From: Methylophilus sp.
GTDB taxonomy: Bacteria; Pseudomonadota; Gammaproteobacteria; Burkholderiales; Methylophilaceae
Direction: 5' to 3'
Length of the DNA: 49,216 nt
NCBI RefSeq assembly: GCF_008015755.1
Contig: NZ_SSGF01000035.1
Span: forward strand, 1 to 49,216
A program made the position numbers and the translations under genes. Under the pieces are notes generated by a model. That model saw nothing but the letters and a program-made list of their open reading frames with translations. It did not search any database and had not been told where the DNA came from. Shown here piece by piece: positions 7,517 to 15,269 of the stretch (its first letter is position 1; the number at the start of each line of letters is the position of its first letter).

Positions 7517-9007
7517 ATGCTATTACAACAGATTCAGACGCAGGCCATACAAGCACCGACACGCGTTGCCCTCGAAGGGCAAACTGCGCAGCTGACTTAC
7601 AGTGCGCTGGTGGCTGAAGTTGCACGGCTGTCTGATGCTTTGAAGGCGCTGACAAACCAGGCTACTGTGGCGTTGGCGCTGGATAATAGCCCGGCCTGGA
7701 TTACGCTGGATTTGGCGATACTGGCCGCTGGTTGCAGCAACGTCCCCGTGCCCGCATTTTTTACGGCGGCGCAAAAACAGCACGCGATTGCAGATGCTGG
7801 GGTGAGCCTGGTATTCACCGATATGCCCGCGGCCTGGCAATCGCTTTACCCAGGCAGTACGCTGCTTGCTGAGTGGGAGGTAGCGGGTCAAACCGTGGCA
7901 GTGTTACGTGTGCATGCCGATGATCGCCTGGCGGCAGCCGATAAAATTACCTATACCTCTGGCACCACTGGGGCGCCTAAAGGTGTATGTTTGTCAGCCC
8001 AGACCATGTGGCAGGTCGCGAGCTCTATTACCACCTTGATACAGCCAGGTGCCGCTGATCGCCATTTTTGCGTGTTGCCGCTGGCCACCTTGCTGGAAAA
8101 CGTGGCAGGGGTCTATGCCAGCCTGATTGCCGGAGCCACCGTCGTGGTGTATTCATGCCAGGCCGTAGGGTTTAGCGGTAGCCAGTTTGAGATCAGCCAC
8201 TTATATCAAGGGTTGCAAGGCAGCCGTGCGACGACAGCGATTCTGATCCCGGAATTGCTGCGTGCGCTGGTGACCTATATGCAAGCCGGACAGGCCGCGC
8301 TGACGCCGTTGCGCTTTGTGGCCGTCGGCGGTGCCAAGGTAGTGCCCGCGCTGATTCTGCAAGCGCATGCGCTAGGCTTGCCTGTCTTTGAAGGATATGG
8401 CTTGTCTGAATGTGGGTCTGTGGTGGCACTGAATACGCCGCAATCACACAAGCCGGGCAGCATCGGCAAACCCTTGCCCCATGTGCAGTTACGCGTCGAT
8501 CTTACCGGTGAACTTTGGGTAAAAGGCGCGCTGTATGATGGGTATACCCAGCCCGCAGGCGGCATAGCCACGCCGGTGCTGGACGAAGAAGGCTATCTGG
8601 CAACCGGCGACCTGGCTTATCAGGATGATGAGGGCTACTGGTATCTCTCAGGCAGAAAGAAAAATATGTTTATTACCTCGTTTGGGCGCAATGTGTCGCC
8701 TGAGTGGGTGGAGAGTACATTGATACACCAGCCAGCATTGCTGCAGGTGTGTGTGTTTGGAGAAGCGAGGCCGTTTAATGTGGCGATTGTGGTACCACAG
8801 CCGCAGTGCAGCGCTGAGCAGGTGGCGCAGGCCATTGCGCAGGTGAATCAACAATTGCCGGATTACGCGCAAGTGGGCGATGTGGTGTTTGCCAGGCAGC
8901 CATTCAGCCCGCATAACGGACAACTCACGGCCAATGGCCGCTTAAAACGTGATGCGATTGCAGCCGCTTATGCGACTGACATCGACACTATCTATGAAGG
9001 AATTTAA
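7517..9007 (+). CDS. AMP-binding acyl-adenylating enzyme (acyl-CoA synthetase-like)
   Basis: ANL-superfamily ligase of 496 residues that would activate a carboxylic acid as its adenylate and pass it to CoA, a carrier or an amine. Motifs in order: phosphate loop YTSGTTGAPKG (146-156), GYGLSE (293-298), TGD (363-365), hinge SGRKKNMF (378-385) and the C-terminal lysine in NGRLKRDA (K477). It is shorter than typical FadD enzymes and has no carrier domain. It lies 42 bases after the hemolysin-family gene, and its stop directly abuts the next ATG, so the operon is tight. Substrate chain length cannot be read. Confidence 0.93.
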   Translation: MLLQQIQTQAIQAPTRVALEGQTAQLTYSALVAEVARLSDALKALTNQATVALALDNSPAWITLDLAILAAGCSNVPVPAFFTAAQKQHAIADAGVSLVFTDMPAAWQSLYPGSTLLAEWEVAGQTVAVLRVHADDRLAAADKITYTSGTTGAPKGVCLSAQTMWQVASSITTLIQPGAADRHFCVLPLATLLENVAGVYASLIAGATVVVYSCQAVGFSGSQFEISHLYQGLQGSRATTAILIPELLRALVTYMQAGQAALTPLRFVAVGGAKVVPALILQAHALGLPVFEGYGLSECGSVVALNTPQSHKPGSIGKPLPHVQLRVDLTGELWVKGALYDGYTQPAGGIATPVLDEEGYLATGDLAYQDDEGYWYLSGRKKNMFITSFGRNVSPEWVESTLIHQPALLQVCVFGEARPFNVAIVVPQPQCSAEQVAQAIAQVNQQLPDYAQVGDVVFARQPFSPHNGQLTANGRLKRDAIAAAYATDIDTIYEGI

Positions 9008-9706
9008 ATGACTTTTTATCAGCAATTACTGAGCGAGACAGAGCAGGAGCGTCATGCCTTGATGACCTTGCCACTGATTGTGCAAGGCGCACAAGGCAAT
9101 ATCACGCTGGAGACTTATCGCATATTTCTCACCCAGGCCTATCATCACGTCAAGCATACCACGCCTTTGCTCATGGCTTGTGGGGGCCGTTTGAGTGGTG
9201 AGTATGAGTGGCTGCGTACCGCCATTGGTGAATATATCGAAGAAGAAATGGGTCATCAGGAATGGGTGCTCAATGATATTGCCGCGAGTGGTGGCGATAA
9301 AGAGTCTGTGCGAAATAGCGCGACCGCTGCCGATGCCGCCTGTCATGAAACCGAAGTGATGGTGGCCTATGCTTACGACATGATCAACCGCGTTAATCCC
9401 TTGGGGTTTTTTGGCATGGTGCTGGTACTTGAAGGCACCAGCACGGCGGTCGCCACCCAAGCCGGTGAAAAGATCATGCAGGCGCTCAAGCTGCCAAAAA
9501 AAGCCTTTAGCTACCTGTTTTCACATGGCTCGCTAGATCTCAGCCATGTCACTTTTTACGAGGGCCTGATGAACCAGGTGACCAAGCCAGAAGATCAGCA
9601 GATGATTATTCATGCTGCCAAGCGTTTTTACCGCCTGTATGGCGATATTTTTAAACATGTGGCGACACAGGCCGCTGCCAGCCAACCGCTGGTCGCGGCT
9701 GCCTAG
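9008..9706 (+). CDS. haem-oxygenase-like / TenA-PqqC-fold putative metal oxidase
   Basis: All-helical protein of 232 residues with the look of the TenA/PqqC/haem-oxygenase-like superfamily, which includes diiron oxidases such as UndA. Candidate metal ligands are H50, E79 or E80 with H83 (EEEMGH), E142 (VLEGTS), H173, D177 and H180 (HGSLDLSH). The spacing resembles an E-x2/3-H pair, a central E and a later H/D-x2-H group, so oxygen chemistry on the activated acyl product is likely. Its ATG follows the AMP-ligase stop immediately, with GAAGGA upstream. It could instead be a metal-free TenA-type enzyme; no other thiamine gene is in this operon. Confidence 0.82.
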   Translation: MTFYQQLLSETEQERHALMTLPLIVQGAQGNITLETYRIFLTQAYHHVKHTTPLLMACGGRLSGEYEWLRTAIGEYIEEEMGHQEWVLNDIAASGGDKESVRNSATAADAACHETEVMVAYAYDMINRVNPLGFFGMVLVLEGTSTAVATQAGEKIMQALKLPKKAFSYLFSHGSLDLSHVTFYEGLMNQVTKPEDQQMIIHAAKRFYRLYGDIFKHVATQAAASQPLVAAA

Positions 9707-9715
9707 GAGTGCATG

Positions 9716-10507
9716 ATGGATTTACGTAACCTGCATGTCGTGTTAACAGGCGCCACTGGTGGCCTGGGCTCCGTGTTAGCCCTTTCGCTCGCCACGCAAG
9801 GCGCTATCGTCGGCCTGGTCGGGCGTGATCCGGTCAAACTGCATGCGCTGCAAAAACGCGTCGCAGCACAGGGCGGCAAGTCGCATATTATTGTCACCGA
9901 CCTTGCCCAGCCCAATATGGCCAGCCAGGTGTTAAAACAATCGTTGCGTGAGATGGGGCATGTGGATTTACTGATTAACAATGCCGGGATGATCGAATTC
10001 ACCGAGTTTGCCGCGCAAACCGAGGTCAGCATCGATAACATCGTGCATACCAATGTGACCGCCACACTGGTGTTGAGCCGTGAATTTGTCAGCTACTTCT
10101 TGCAACGCGGGCATGGTCATCTGGCATTTGTCGGCTCTATTTTTGGCTCATTGGGCTTTCCCCATTTTGCGACCTATTGTGCAAGCAAATTTGCCATCCA
10201 TGGCTTTAGCCAGGCCTTGCGCCGCGAGCTGGTCGATAGCCGTATTGGCATCACCTATATCGCGCCGCGCGCGATTGCCACGCCCATGAACGATGACCGC
10301 ACCAACGCCATGTGGCAGGCTTCCGGGCAGGCCGTGGATCATCCACAAAAAGTAGCCGATAAGATCGTACAGGCCTTACAAAAAGACAAACAAGAGCTGT
10401 TTATCGGCCAGCCACAAAGCTTCTTCGCCTGGCTCAATGGCTTGGCGCCCAGCCTGGTCAATCTAGGCTTAAAACAGCAGGCCAGGTTGGCGAAGAAGTT
10501 TTTGTAA
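9716..10507 (+). CDS. short-chain dehydrogenase/reductase (SDR)
   Basis: Last gene of the operon, 263 residues. Classical SDR features: nucleotide motif TGATGGLG at 11-18, NNAG at 88-91, catalytic serine near 141, and Y154-x3-K158 (YCASK). It would reduce a carbonyl or oxidise an alcohol with NAD(P)H. AGGAG at 9705-9709 sits 6 bases before the ATG at 9716 and only 3 before an adjacent ATG at 9713, so I prefer 9716. It starts 9 bases after the oxidase stop. The hydrophobic C-terminal part (FFAWLNGLAPSLVNLGL) resembles SDRs that act on lipid substrates. Confidence 0.9.
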   Translation: MDLRNLHVVLTGATGGLGSVLALSLATQGAIVGLVGRDPVKLHALQKRVAAQGGKSHIIVTDLAQPNMASQVLKQSLREMGHVDLLINNAGMIEFTEFAAQTEVSIDNIVHTNVTATLVLSREFVSYFLQRGHGHLAFVGSIFGSLGFPHFATYCASKFAIHGFSQALRRELVDSRIGITYIAPRAIATPMNDDRTNAMWQASGQAVDHPQKVADKIVQALQKDKQELFIGQPQSFFAWLNGLAPSLVNLGLKQQARLAKKFL

Positions 10508-10515
10508 TCCGGCGC

Positions 10516-11445
10516 CTATTCCCACTCGAGCTGCGGGTAGATTACATTGACATTGCGGCGGTTGGCAATGTCGAACAATCGCCATTTCTCATGTTCTGAG
10601 GCCGCTGCGGTGTCCATGGTTTGCTCCATGCTGATGCCTTTTTTGATACTGCTGCGGACGTCAGCCAGCAGTAAATTGAGGTAGCGCAGTTCATTGCCAA
10701 TGATGGTGGGCTGATCTTTGCTCTCCAGGCCATGGCCCGGGACGATCAGGGCATAGGGTGACTGGTTGATGTGTTCAAGCGCGGCAATCAGGCCTTTGAT
10801 ATCACCCTCCAACACAGGTGTGCGCTGGGCAAACAGCAGGTCGCCCGTAAACAAGGTGTTGGTTTTAGTATCCAGCACGGTTAAGTCAGTGTGCGTGTGG
10901 GCAACGCGTTGTGCCTGGAGTTGCAAGGTGCGGTCGCCCAAGTCTAGCGTCAATTGATCATGAACGGCAGTATCCGGCGGAACCGTGGCACTGGCTTTGC
11001 CAGCCTCTCCCAGTAGACGCGCATTGAGCTTTTCGTATTGCTCTTTGCGCAGCAGCATGGTGTTGGCCAGTTTGTCGTGGCCCACAAAGTGGGTGCCATC
11101 GTGTTGAAACGCAGCGTTGCCATAGGTGTGGTCGGGGTGCACATGGGTGTTGATGACATAGCGTATTGGCAGCGGGCTGATGGCTTTGATCGCCTGTAAT
11201 AATTGTTCGCCGGTGTGTTTGCTACCGCCCGTGTCAATCACAGCAATGGCTTCGCTGCCAATCACCACGCCAATATTGCAAATATCACCTTGATAGCCAT
11301 CGTCGATATCAAGATGTTGACCGTGATGCACATAGACGCCTTCGGCCACTTTGGTGAGCTCGAAACTGCCTGCTTGCACTTGCGTACACAGCGTTACAAA
11401 AGCGAATGTAACACCGGCACACAATAGCTTGATTTTTGATAACAT
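10516..11445 (-). CDS. periplasmic MBL-fold zinc hydrolase, quinoprotein-relay type
   Basis: Secreted metallo-beta-lactamase-fold protein of 309 residues with a signal peptide ending near QVQA (residue 25). Zinc ligands are visible: HVHPDH at 101-106, H in AHTHTD, D in FTGDLLF and H in VPGHG. It best matches the family called quinoprotein relay system zinc metallohydrolase, often found with PQQ-dependent dehydrogenases in methylotrophs. No dehydrogenase gene is in this window; the divergent neighbour is cytochrome b561, another periplasmic electron-transfer component. It is convergent with the SDR gene (8-base gap). The family role is poorly defined, so the substrate is unknown. Confidence 0.82.
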   Translation of the reverse strand: MLSKIKLLCAGVTFAFVTLCTQVQAGSFELTKVAEGVYVHHGQHLDIDDGYQGDICNIGVVIGSEAIAVIDTGGSKHTGEQLLQAIKAISPLPIRYVINTHVHPDHTYGNAAFQHDGTHFVGHDKLANTMLLRKEQYEKLNARLLGEAGKASATVPPDTAVHDQLTLDLGDRTLQLQAQRVAHTHTDLTVLDTKTNTLFTGDLLFAQRTPVLEGDIKGLIAALEHINQSPYALIVPGHGLESKDQPTIIGNELRYLNLLLADVRSSIKKGISMEQTMDTAAASEHEKWRLFDIANRRNVNVIYPQLEWE

Positions 11446-11536
11446 GACGATATGCCCATGAATGTTTCATACATCATAATCAAATCATTCATGATGACAA
11501 AGTGACTGCTGTCACACGTAATTTCAAGGAGAAAAT

Positions 11537-12133
11537 ATGCGTTCCACGCAACGATATACCAAAGTTGCCGTTATTTTGCACTGGCTGATCGGGTTGGCGA
11601 TCATTGCCATGTTCGCCCTCGGCTGGTACATGGGCGAGTTGCCTAAAGACGGCCCCAAGCAAACCGCTTTTGATTTGTTCGATCTTGGCATCTACACCTG
11701 GCAAATGGCCGAGCCTGCCAGCGCGAGAACCTTATATTTCAATTTGCATAAATCCCTTGGATTTACCTTGCTGTGGTTGATCCTGTTCCGGGTTTACTGG
11801 CGGATTAGCCACACGCCACCTGCCATGCTTGCCAGTTATTCCGCATTTGAGCGCAAATTGGCGACCGGCGCGCACCATTTGCTTTACTTGCTGATGGTGG
11901 CCTTACCTCTGAGCGGCGTGCTGATGACGCTCTACAGCAAGTTTGGTCTGAAGTGGTTTGGCATGGAGGTGTTTGGTGGCCTGGATAATGCTGATTTACG
12001 CGATGTATTCAAAGAGTCTCACGAACTTTTCGCGAATATTTTGCTGGCCGTGTTTATCGTGCATGTGGTGGGTGCGCTCAAACATAAGTGGATAGATAAA
12101 GACGAGACCCTATCTCGTATGACATTAAAGTAG
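11537..12133 (+). CDS. cytochrome b561
   Basis: Four-helix membrane dihaem cytochrome b of 198 residues. Candidate haem-ligand histidines are in VILHWLIG (near residue 15), NLHKSLG, GAHHLLYLL and VFIVHVVGALKH. The family passes electrons between the quinone pool and periplasmic acceptors. AAGGAG lies just before the ATG. A long inserted loop after the first helix (about residues 35-65) is usual for bacterial members. It is divergent from the zinc hydrolase, with 91 bases between starts, so the two may share regulation. A strong terminator follows. Confidence 0.92.
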   Translation: MRSTQRYTKVAVILHWLIGLAIIAMFALGWYMGELPKDGPKQTAFDLFDLGIYTWQMAEPASARTLYFNLHKSLGFTLLWLILFRVYWRISHTPPAMLASYSAFERKLATGAHHLLYLLMVALPLSGVLMTLYSKFGLKWFGMEVFGGLDNADLRDVFKESHELFANILLAVFIVHVVGALKHKWIDKDETLSRMTLK

Positions 12134-12148
12134 TCTGATCCTGTATTT

Positions 12149-12177
12149 AAAAAAGCCTGCATATGCAGGCTTTTTTA
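12149..12177 (+). terminator. rho-independent terminator after cytochrome b561
   Basis: GCCTGCATATGCAGGC (12155-12170) is a perfect palindrome flanked by A-run and T-run, so it could work in both directions. Confidence 0.88.
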
Positions 12178-12209
12178 TTGCCGCGATAGGGGCTAAATCC
12201 CCGTCTGTA

Positions 12210-12224
12210 CTGCAAAAAATGCAT
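12210..12224. promoter_or_regulatory. palindromic activator site 1 before glycosyltransferase gene
   Basis: CTGCA-AAAAA-TGCAT matches the 6667-6681 site at 14 of 15 positions. Its centre is 12217, 42 bp from the next site. Confidence 0.66.
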
Positions 12225-12251
12225 TGCGTTTGCATGATGAAAACGACTGCA

Positions 12252-12266
12252 CTGCAAAAAATGCAG
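12252..12266. promoter_or_regulatory. palindromic activator site 2 before glycosyltransferase gene
   Basis: CTGCA-AAAAA-TGCAG is identical to the 6667-6681 site. It is centred at 12259, 60 bases upstream of the GG of the sigma-54-like promoter; the equivalent distance in the other operon is 63. Confidence 0.7.
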
Positions 12267-12317
12267 AGTCTCTCGCTGATTTTTATTTAACTGATTGATT
12301 GTGAATGACTTTTTTGT

Positions 12318-12333
12318 CGGCATGCCGATTGCT
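12318..12333 (+). promoter_or_regulatory. sigma-54-like promoter of the glycosyltransferase gene
   Basis: CGGCATG-N4-TTGCT has the required GG (12319-12320) and GC (12331-12332) at the correct spacing and differs from consensus in the first T. A start near 12344 would leave an untranslated leader of about 94 bases. Confidence 0.68.
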
Positions 12334-12378
12334 AATTGCATGGTATTGATGACTTGAGCGCGATAACTTCCAGCCAAT

Positions 12379-12422
12379 AGGAGGTGCTTTATCTGTCAGC
12401 AATACAGGGAACAATTAATTAA
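12379..12422 (+). other. orphan Shine-Dalgarno with possible micro-ORF in the leader
   Basis: AGGAGGTG (12379-12386) is a near-perfect anti-16S match 52 bases upstream of the glycosyltransferase ATG. No ATG follows it. A CTG at 12393 would open nine codons ending at TAA 12420-12422. It may be a ribosome standby site, a leader peptide or a remnant. Confidence 0.35.
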
Positions 12423-12437
12423 AAAAAGCGGGTAGGC

Positions 12438-13991
12438 ATGTCGCAAGGTCGGTTTAAACAATGGGTCAGTACCAGTCGTCTGGTCTGGTTGACAGTCATC
12501 ATTCTTTGGTTGGGCGTCGCTACGGTATGGAGGCCGCTAGCGTTACCTGATGAAGGGCGCTATGTTGGCATTGCCTGGGAAATGCTGACCTCCGGCGACT
12601 GGTTAGTGCCGCATCTTGATGGTTTGCCTTACTTTCACAAACCGCCGCTGTTTTACTGGCTCACCGCGGCCAGCCTCAACGCCTGTGGCCCGCAGTTGCT
12701 CTGTAGCCGGGTAGCGCCGCTGTTGTCAGCGATCATCATAACCATTGCCCTATTCAGGTTTTTATCCCACGCGCTCAATAAAAAAACGGCGGTCATCGCC
12801 TGTGCGGTGTTGCTCACGCAGCCCTTCTTTTTTGCCGGTGCGCAATTTGCCAATCTGGATATGCTGGTCGCTTGTATGATTTCGCTCACTATTCTATCTG
12901 CAGCGGAGTTTGTCTGGAGTATCGAACAAGCGCGGCCTGCTGAGCATCATTTAATATTGACTATGCTGTTTGCGGGAGGCGGGATACTGGCAAAAGGCTT
13001 GATCGGGATTGTTTTGCCTGCCGCTGTTGTTTTTTGCTGGTTGCTGGCAAGCAGACGATTAACTTACCTCAAGCATTTTTTCTGGTGGCCAGCGGTTGCG
13101 GTCTTTTTATTGTTGGTGAGCCCCTGGTTTTGGTTGATGGAATCTCAATTCAAAGGCTTTTTGGATTACTTTTTCATCCATCATCATTTTCAGCGGTTTG
13201 CTGGGTCAAACTTTAACAACCAGGAGCCGTTCTGGTTTTATCTGCCAGCATTGCTGCTACTGACATTGCCTTCGTCATTATGGTTGCTCAGATTTCGCTG
13301 GCGTGACCTGCAGTTATGGACACCGATGCAGCGAGATATTGGCTTGCTGATGGTGTGCTGGATGAGTTTTATTCTGTTGTTCTTTTCTATTCCAGTCTCC
13401 AAGCCGCTGGGTTACATCATGCCAGTATTGCCAGCACTGGCGACCCTCACTGCGTTATTGATGATGCAGGCCTGTCAGGAGGTCGCATTCAAGCGCCGCA
13501 GCCTGTGGCTAACATTGCTTGTGGCCATCGTCGCCTGTGTCATTGCGATAATGACGGTGACGCAGCACGCCAAAAAAGTCGCTTCTTATCAATTGGCCAT
13601 GCAGGTACAGCTCCTTGTACAGCCAGGAGATCAGTTAGTCATGCTGGGTAAATATCAGTTCGACCTGCCATTTTATTTGCATTTATCTAAACCAGCCTGG
13701 ATTGTTGCCGATTGGCAGGCGGCCGCGCAAGAGGTATTGGATGATAGCTGGGAGAAGGAATTGCTTGAGGCCAAACGTTTTAATCCGCAAGTCGCGGCCC
13801 AAAATCTGCTCAACGATCAGCAATTGGCACAGCAGATATGCCGTTTGCAAGCGCATCAATCACTCTGGCTTGCTGGCGATCCTAGCCATCTACCGCTGCT
13901 CGCTAACATCCAGCCACAAGCCAAAGTGCGCGATCATTATTTATGGCGGATGAGCCCGGCGCAGATAGCGAGTGCTTGCGCCCCGCATTAA
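12438..13991 (+). CDS. ArnT-like membrane glycosyltransferase (GT39/GT83 type)
   Basis: Polytopic inner-membrane glycosyltransferase of 517 residues that uses a polyprenyl-phosphate-linked sugar. The first periplasmic loop has the catalytic acidic pair in LPDEGRY (D38-E39) and the HKPPLFYWL block at 67-75 shared with ArnT. About 11-12 hydrophobic segments follow, then a soluble C-terminal domain. GGTAGG lies upstream of the ATG. ArnT adds aminoarabinose to lipid A, but no arn synthesis genes are nearby, so the sugar and acceptor are unknown. Its control region mirrors that of the four-gene operon. Confidence 0.85.
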   Translation: MSQGRFKQWVSTSRLVWLTVIILWLGVATVWRPLALPDEGRYVGIAWEMLTSGDWLVPHLDGLPYFHKPPLFYWLTAASLNACGPQLLCSRVAPLLSAIIITIALFRFLSHALNKKTAVIACAVLLTQPFFFAGAQFANLDMLVACMISLTILSAAEFVWSIEQARPAEHHLILTMLFAGGGILAKGLIGIVLPAAVVFCWLLASRRLTYLKHFFWWPAVAVFLLLVSPWFWLMESQFKGFLDYFFIHHHFQRFAGSNFNNQEPFWFYLPALLLLTLPSSLWLLRFRWRDLQLWTPMQRDIGLLMVCWMSFILLFFSIPVSKPLGYIMPVLPALATLTALLMMQACQEVAFKRRSLWLTLLVAIVACVIAIMTVTQHAKKVASYQLAMQVQLLVQPGDQLVMLGKYQFDLPFYLHLSKPAWIVADWQAAAQEVLDDSWEKELLEAKRFNPQVAAQNLLNDQQLAQQICRLQAHQSLWLAGDPSHLPLLANIQPQAKVRDHYLWRMSPAQIASACAPH

Positions 13992-13996
13992 ATGCT

Positions 13997-14019
13997 AAGG
14001 GCTGCATCACGCAGCCCTT
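13997..14019. terminator. hairpin between convergent glycosyltransferase and hemE
   Basis: AAGGGCTGC-N5-GCAGCCCTT is a perfect 9-bp stem between two converging genes. Neither side has a strong T-run, so it may be a rho-dependent or weak terminator. Confidence 0.5.
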
Positions 14020-14025
14020 GGTGTA

Positions 14026-15090
14026 TTAGCGATGGTATTGCGGACTCAGCTTACGCAAGGTTTCCAGCATGCAGGCCGCATGCTCAGGCGGTGTCCACTG
14101 TGTGATGCCATGACCCAGGTTGAACACGTGGCCATGACCATTGCCGTAGCTGGCAAGGATGCGCGCGACTTCTTTTTCAATCGCCGCAGGTGAGCTGAGT
14201 AAAATGGCTGGGTCCATATTGCCTTGTAACGCCACTTGATGGCCGACACGTTGGCGCGCTTGCGCTAGGTCTACGGTCCAGTCCAGGCCTAACGCGTCTG
14301 CACCAATCGCCGCTTGTTGTTCCAGCCACAAACCACCGCCTTTGGTAAAGACGATACTAGGCACTGGTTTGCCTTCTGCGGTTTTGGTCAGGCCTGCGAC
14401 GATTTTTTGCATATAGTTGAGTGAAAACTCAATATAGGCGTCATGCGACAGCGCGCCGCCCCAGGAGTCAAAAATCATCACCGCTTGCGCACCTGCTTCA
14501 ATTTGCGCATTCAGGTACTGAATCACGGTTTGTGCCGTGGTCTCCAGAATATGATGTAACAATTCTGGTCTGGCATAGCCCATTTTTTTGGTATTCAGAA
14601 AGTCAGTGCCACCTTTGCCTTCCACCATATAGGTCGCCAGCGTCCATGGACTGCCAGAGAAGCCGATCAATGGCACACGGCCATTGAGCGCTTTGCGGAT
14701 GCTGCTGACGGCGTCAAACACATATTGCAGCTTGGCCATGTCTGGTACTTGCAGCTTCAGAATATCTGCTTCCGCCTGCAAGGTACGCTCGAATTTCGGG
14801 CCTTCACCTTCTTCAAAATACAAGCCTAATCCCATCGCATCCGGCACGGTCAGGATGTCGCTGAACAGAATGGCCGCATCCAGTTGTGGATAACGATCCA
14901 ATGGTTGCAAGGTCACTTCTGTGGCAAACGCTGGACTTTGGCACAACTGCATAAAGCTGCCTGCGGTTTTGCGGCTCTCCCGGTACTCTGGCAAATAGCG
15001 GCCAGCCTGGCGCATCATCCAGACAGGCGTGTATTCCGTCGGTTGGCGCATCAGGGCGCGTAGAAAGGTGTCGTTTTGAAGTTGGGTCAT
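14026..15090 (-). CDS. hemE: uroporphyrinogen decarboxylase
   Basis: Cytosolic enzyme that removes four carboxyl groups from uroporphyrinogen III to give coproporphyrinogen III in haem synthesis. The length of 354 residues is normal. Signature blocks are present: [17 protein letters not shown] near residue 22, the catalytic aspartate in [26 protein letters not shown] near 145 and the C-terminal FNLGHG. There is no clear Shine-Dalgarno before the ATG at 15090; a 10-bp stem sits 18 bases upstream of it in the leader. It lies downstream of gltBD on the same strand but after a strong terminator, so it is probably a separate unit. Confidence 0.97.
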   Translation of the reverse strand: MTQLQNDTFLRALMRQPTEYTPVWMMRQAGRYLPEYRESRKTAGSFMQLCQSPAFATEVTLQPLDRYPQLDAAILFSDILTVPDAMGLGLYFEEGEGPKFERTLQAEADILKLQVPDMAKLQYVFDAVSSIRKALNGRVPLIGFSGSPWTLATYMVEGKGGTDFLNTKKMGYARPELLHHILETTAQTVIQYLNAQIEAGAQAVMIFDSWGGALSHDAYIEFSLNYMQKIVAGLTKTAEGKPVPSIVFTKGGGLWLEQQAAIGADALGLDWTVDLAQARQRVGHQVALQGNMDPAILLSSPAAIEKEVARILASYGNGHGHVFNLGHGITQWTPPEHAACMLETLRKLSPQYHR

Positions 15091-15108
15091 TGAGTTGATT
15101 ACCGGCTA

Positions 15109-15134
15109 TGCGCAGCGCAACTTAGCGCTGCGCA
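15109..15134. promoter_or_regulatory. perfect 10-bp inverted repeat upstream of hemE
   Basis: TGCGCAGCGC-N6-GCGCTGCGCA, 18 bases from the hemE start codon. It could be an operator dyad, or an mRNA hairpin affecting translation. It is not followed by a T-run toward hemE, so it is not a typical terminator. Confidence 0.5.
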
Positions 15135-15215
15135 GGTCACAAATATGTAAAAGCATGATTATAAAGGCCGAACTGCTTTTTCACCTGAAAGAATGCAGTT
15201 TTTTTGCGTTATGAC

Positions 15216-15250
15216 AAATAAAAACGCCGATGAAAGTCATCGGCGTTTTT
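15216..15250 (-). terminator. terminator of gltBD
   Basis: Minus-strand stem AAAAACGCCGATGA / TCATCGGCGTTTTT with a 3-base loop, then TTTTTATTTG. It lies just after the gltD stop. Confidence 0.88.
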
Positions 15251-15269
15251 AAGAGGGCTAACGGCTAAA

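Noticed and set aside
9008..9706. TenA thiaminase for thiamine salvage, linked to thiS-thiG
   Set aside because: It lies 18 kb from thiSG in an acyl-activation operon and has extra acidic/histidine residues consistent with a metal site.
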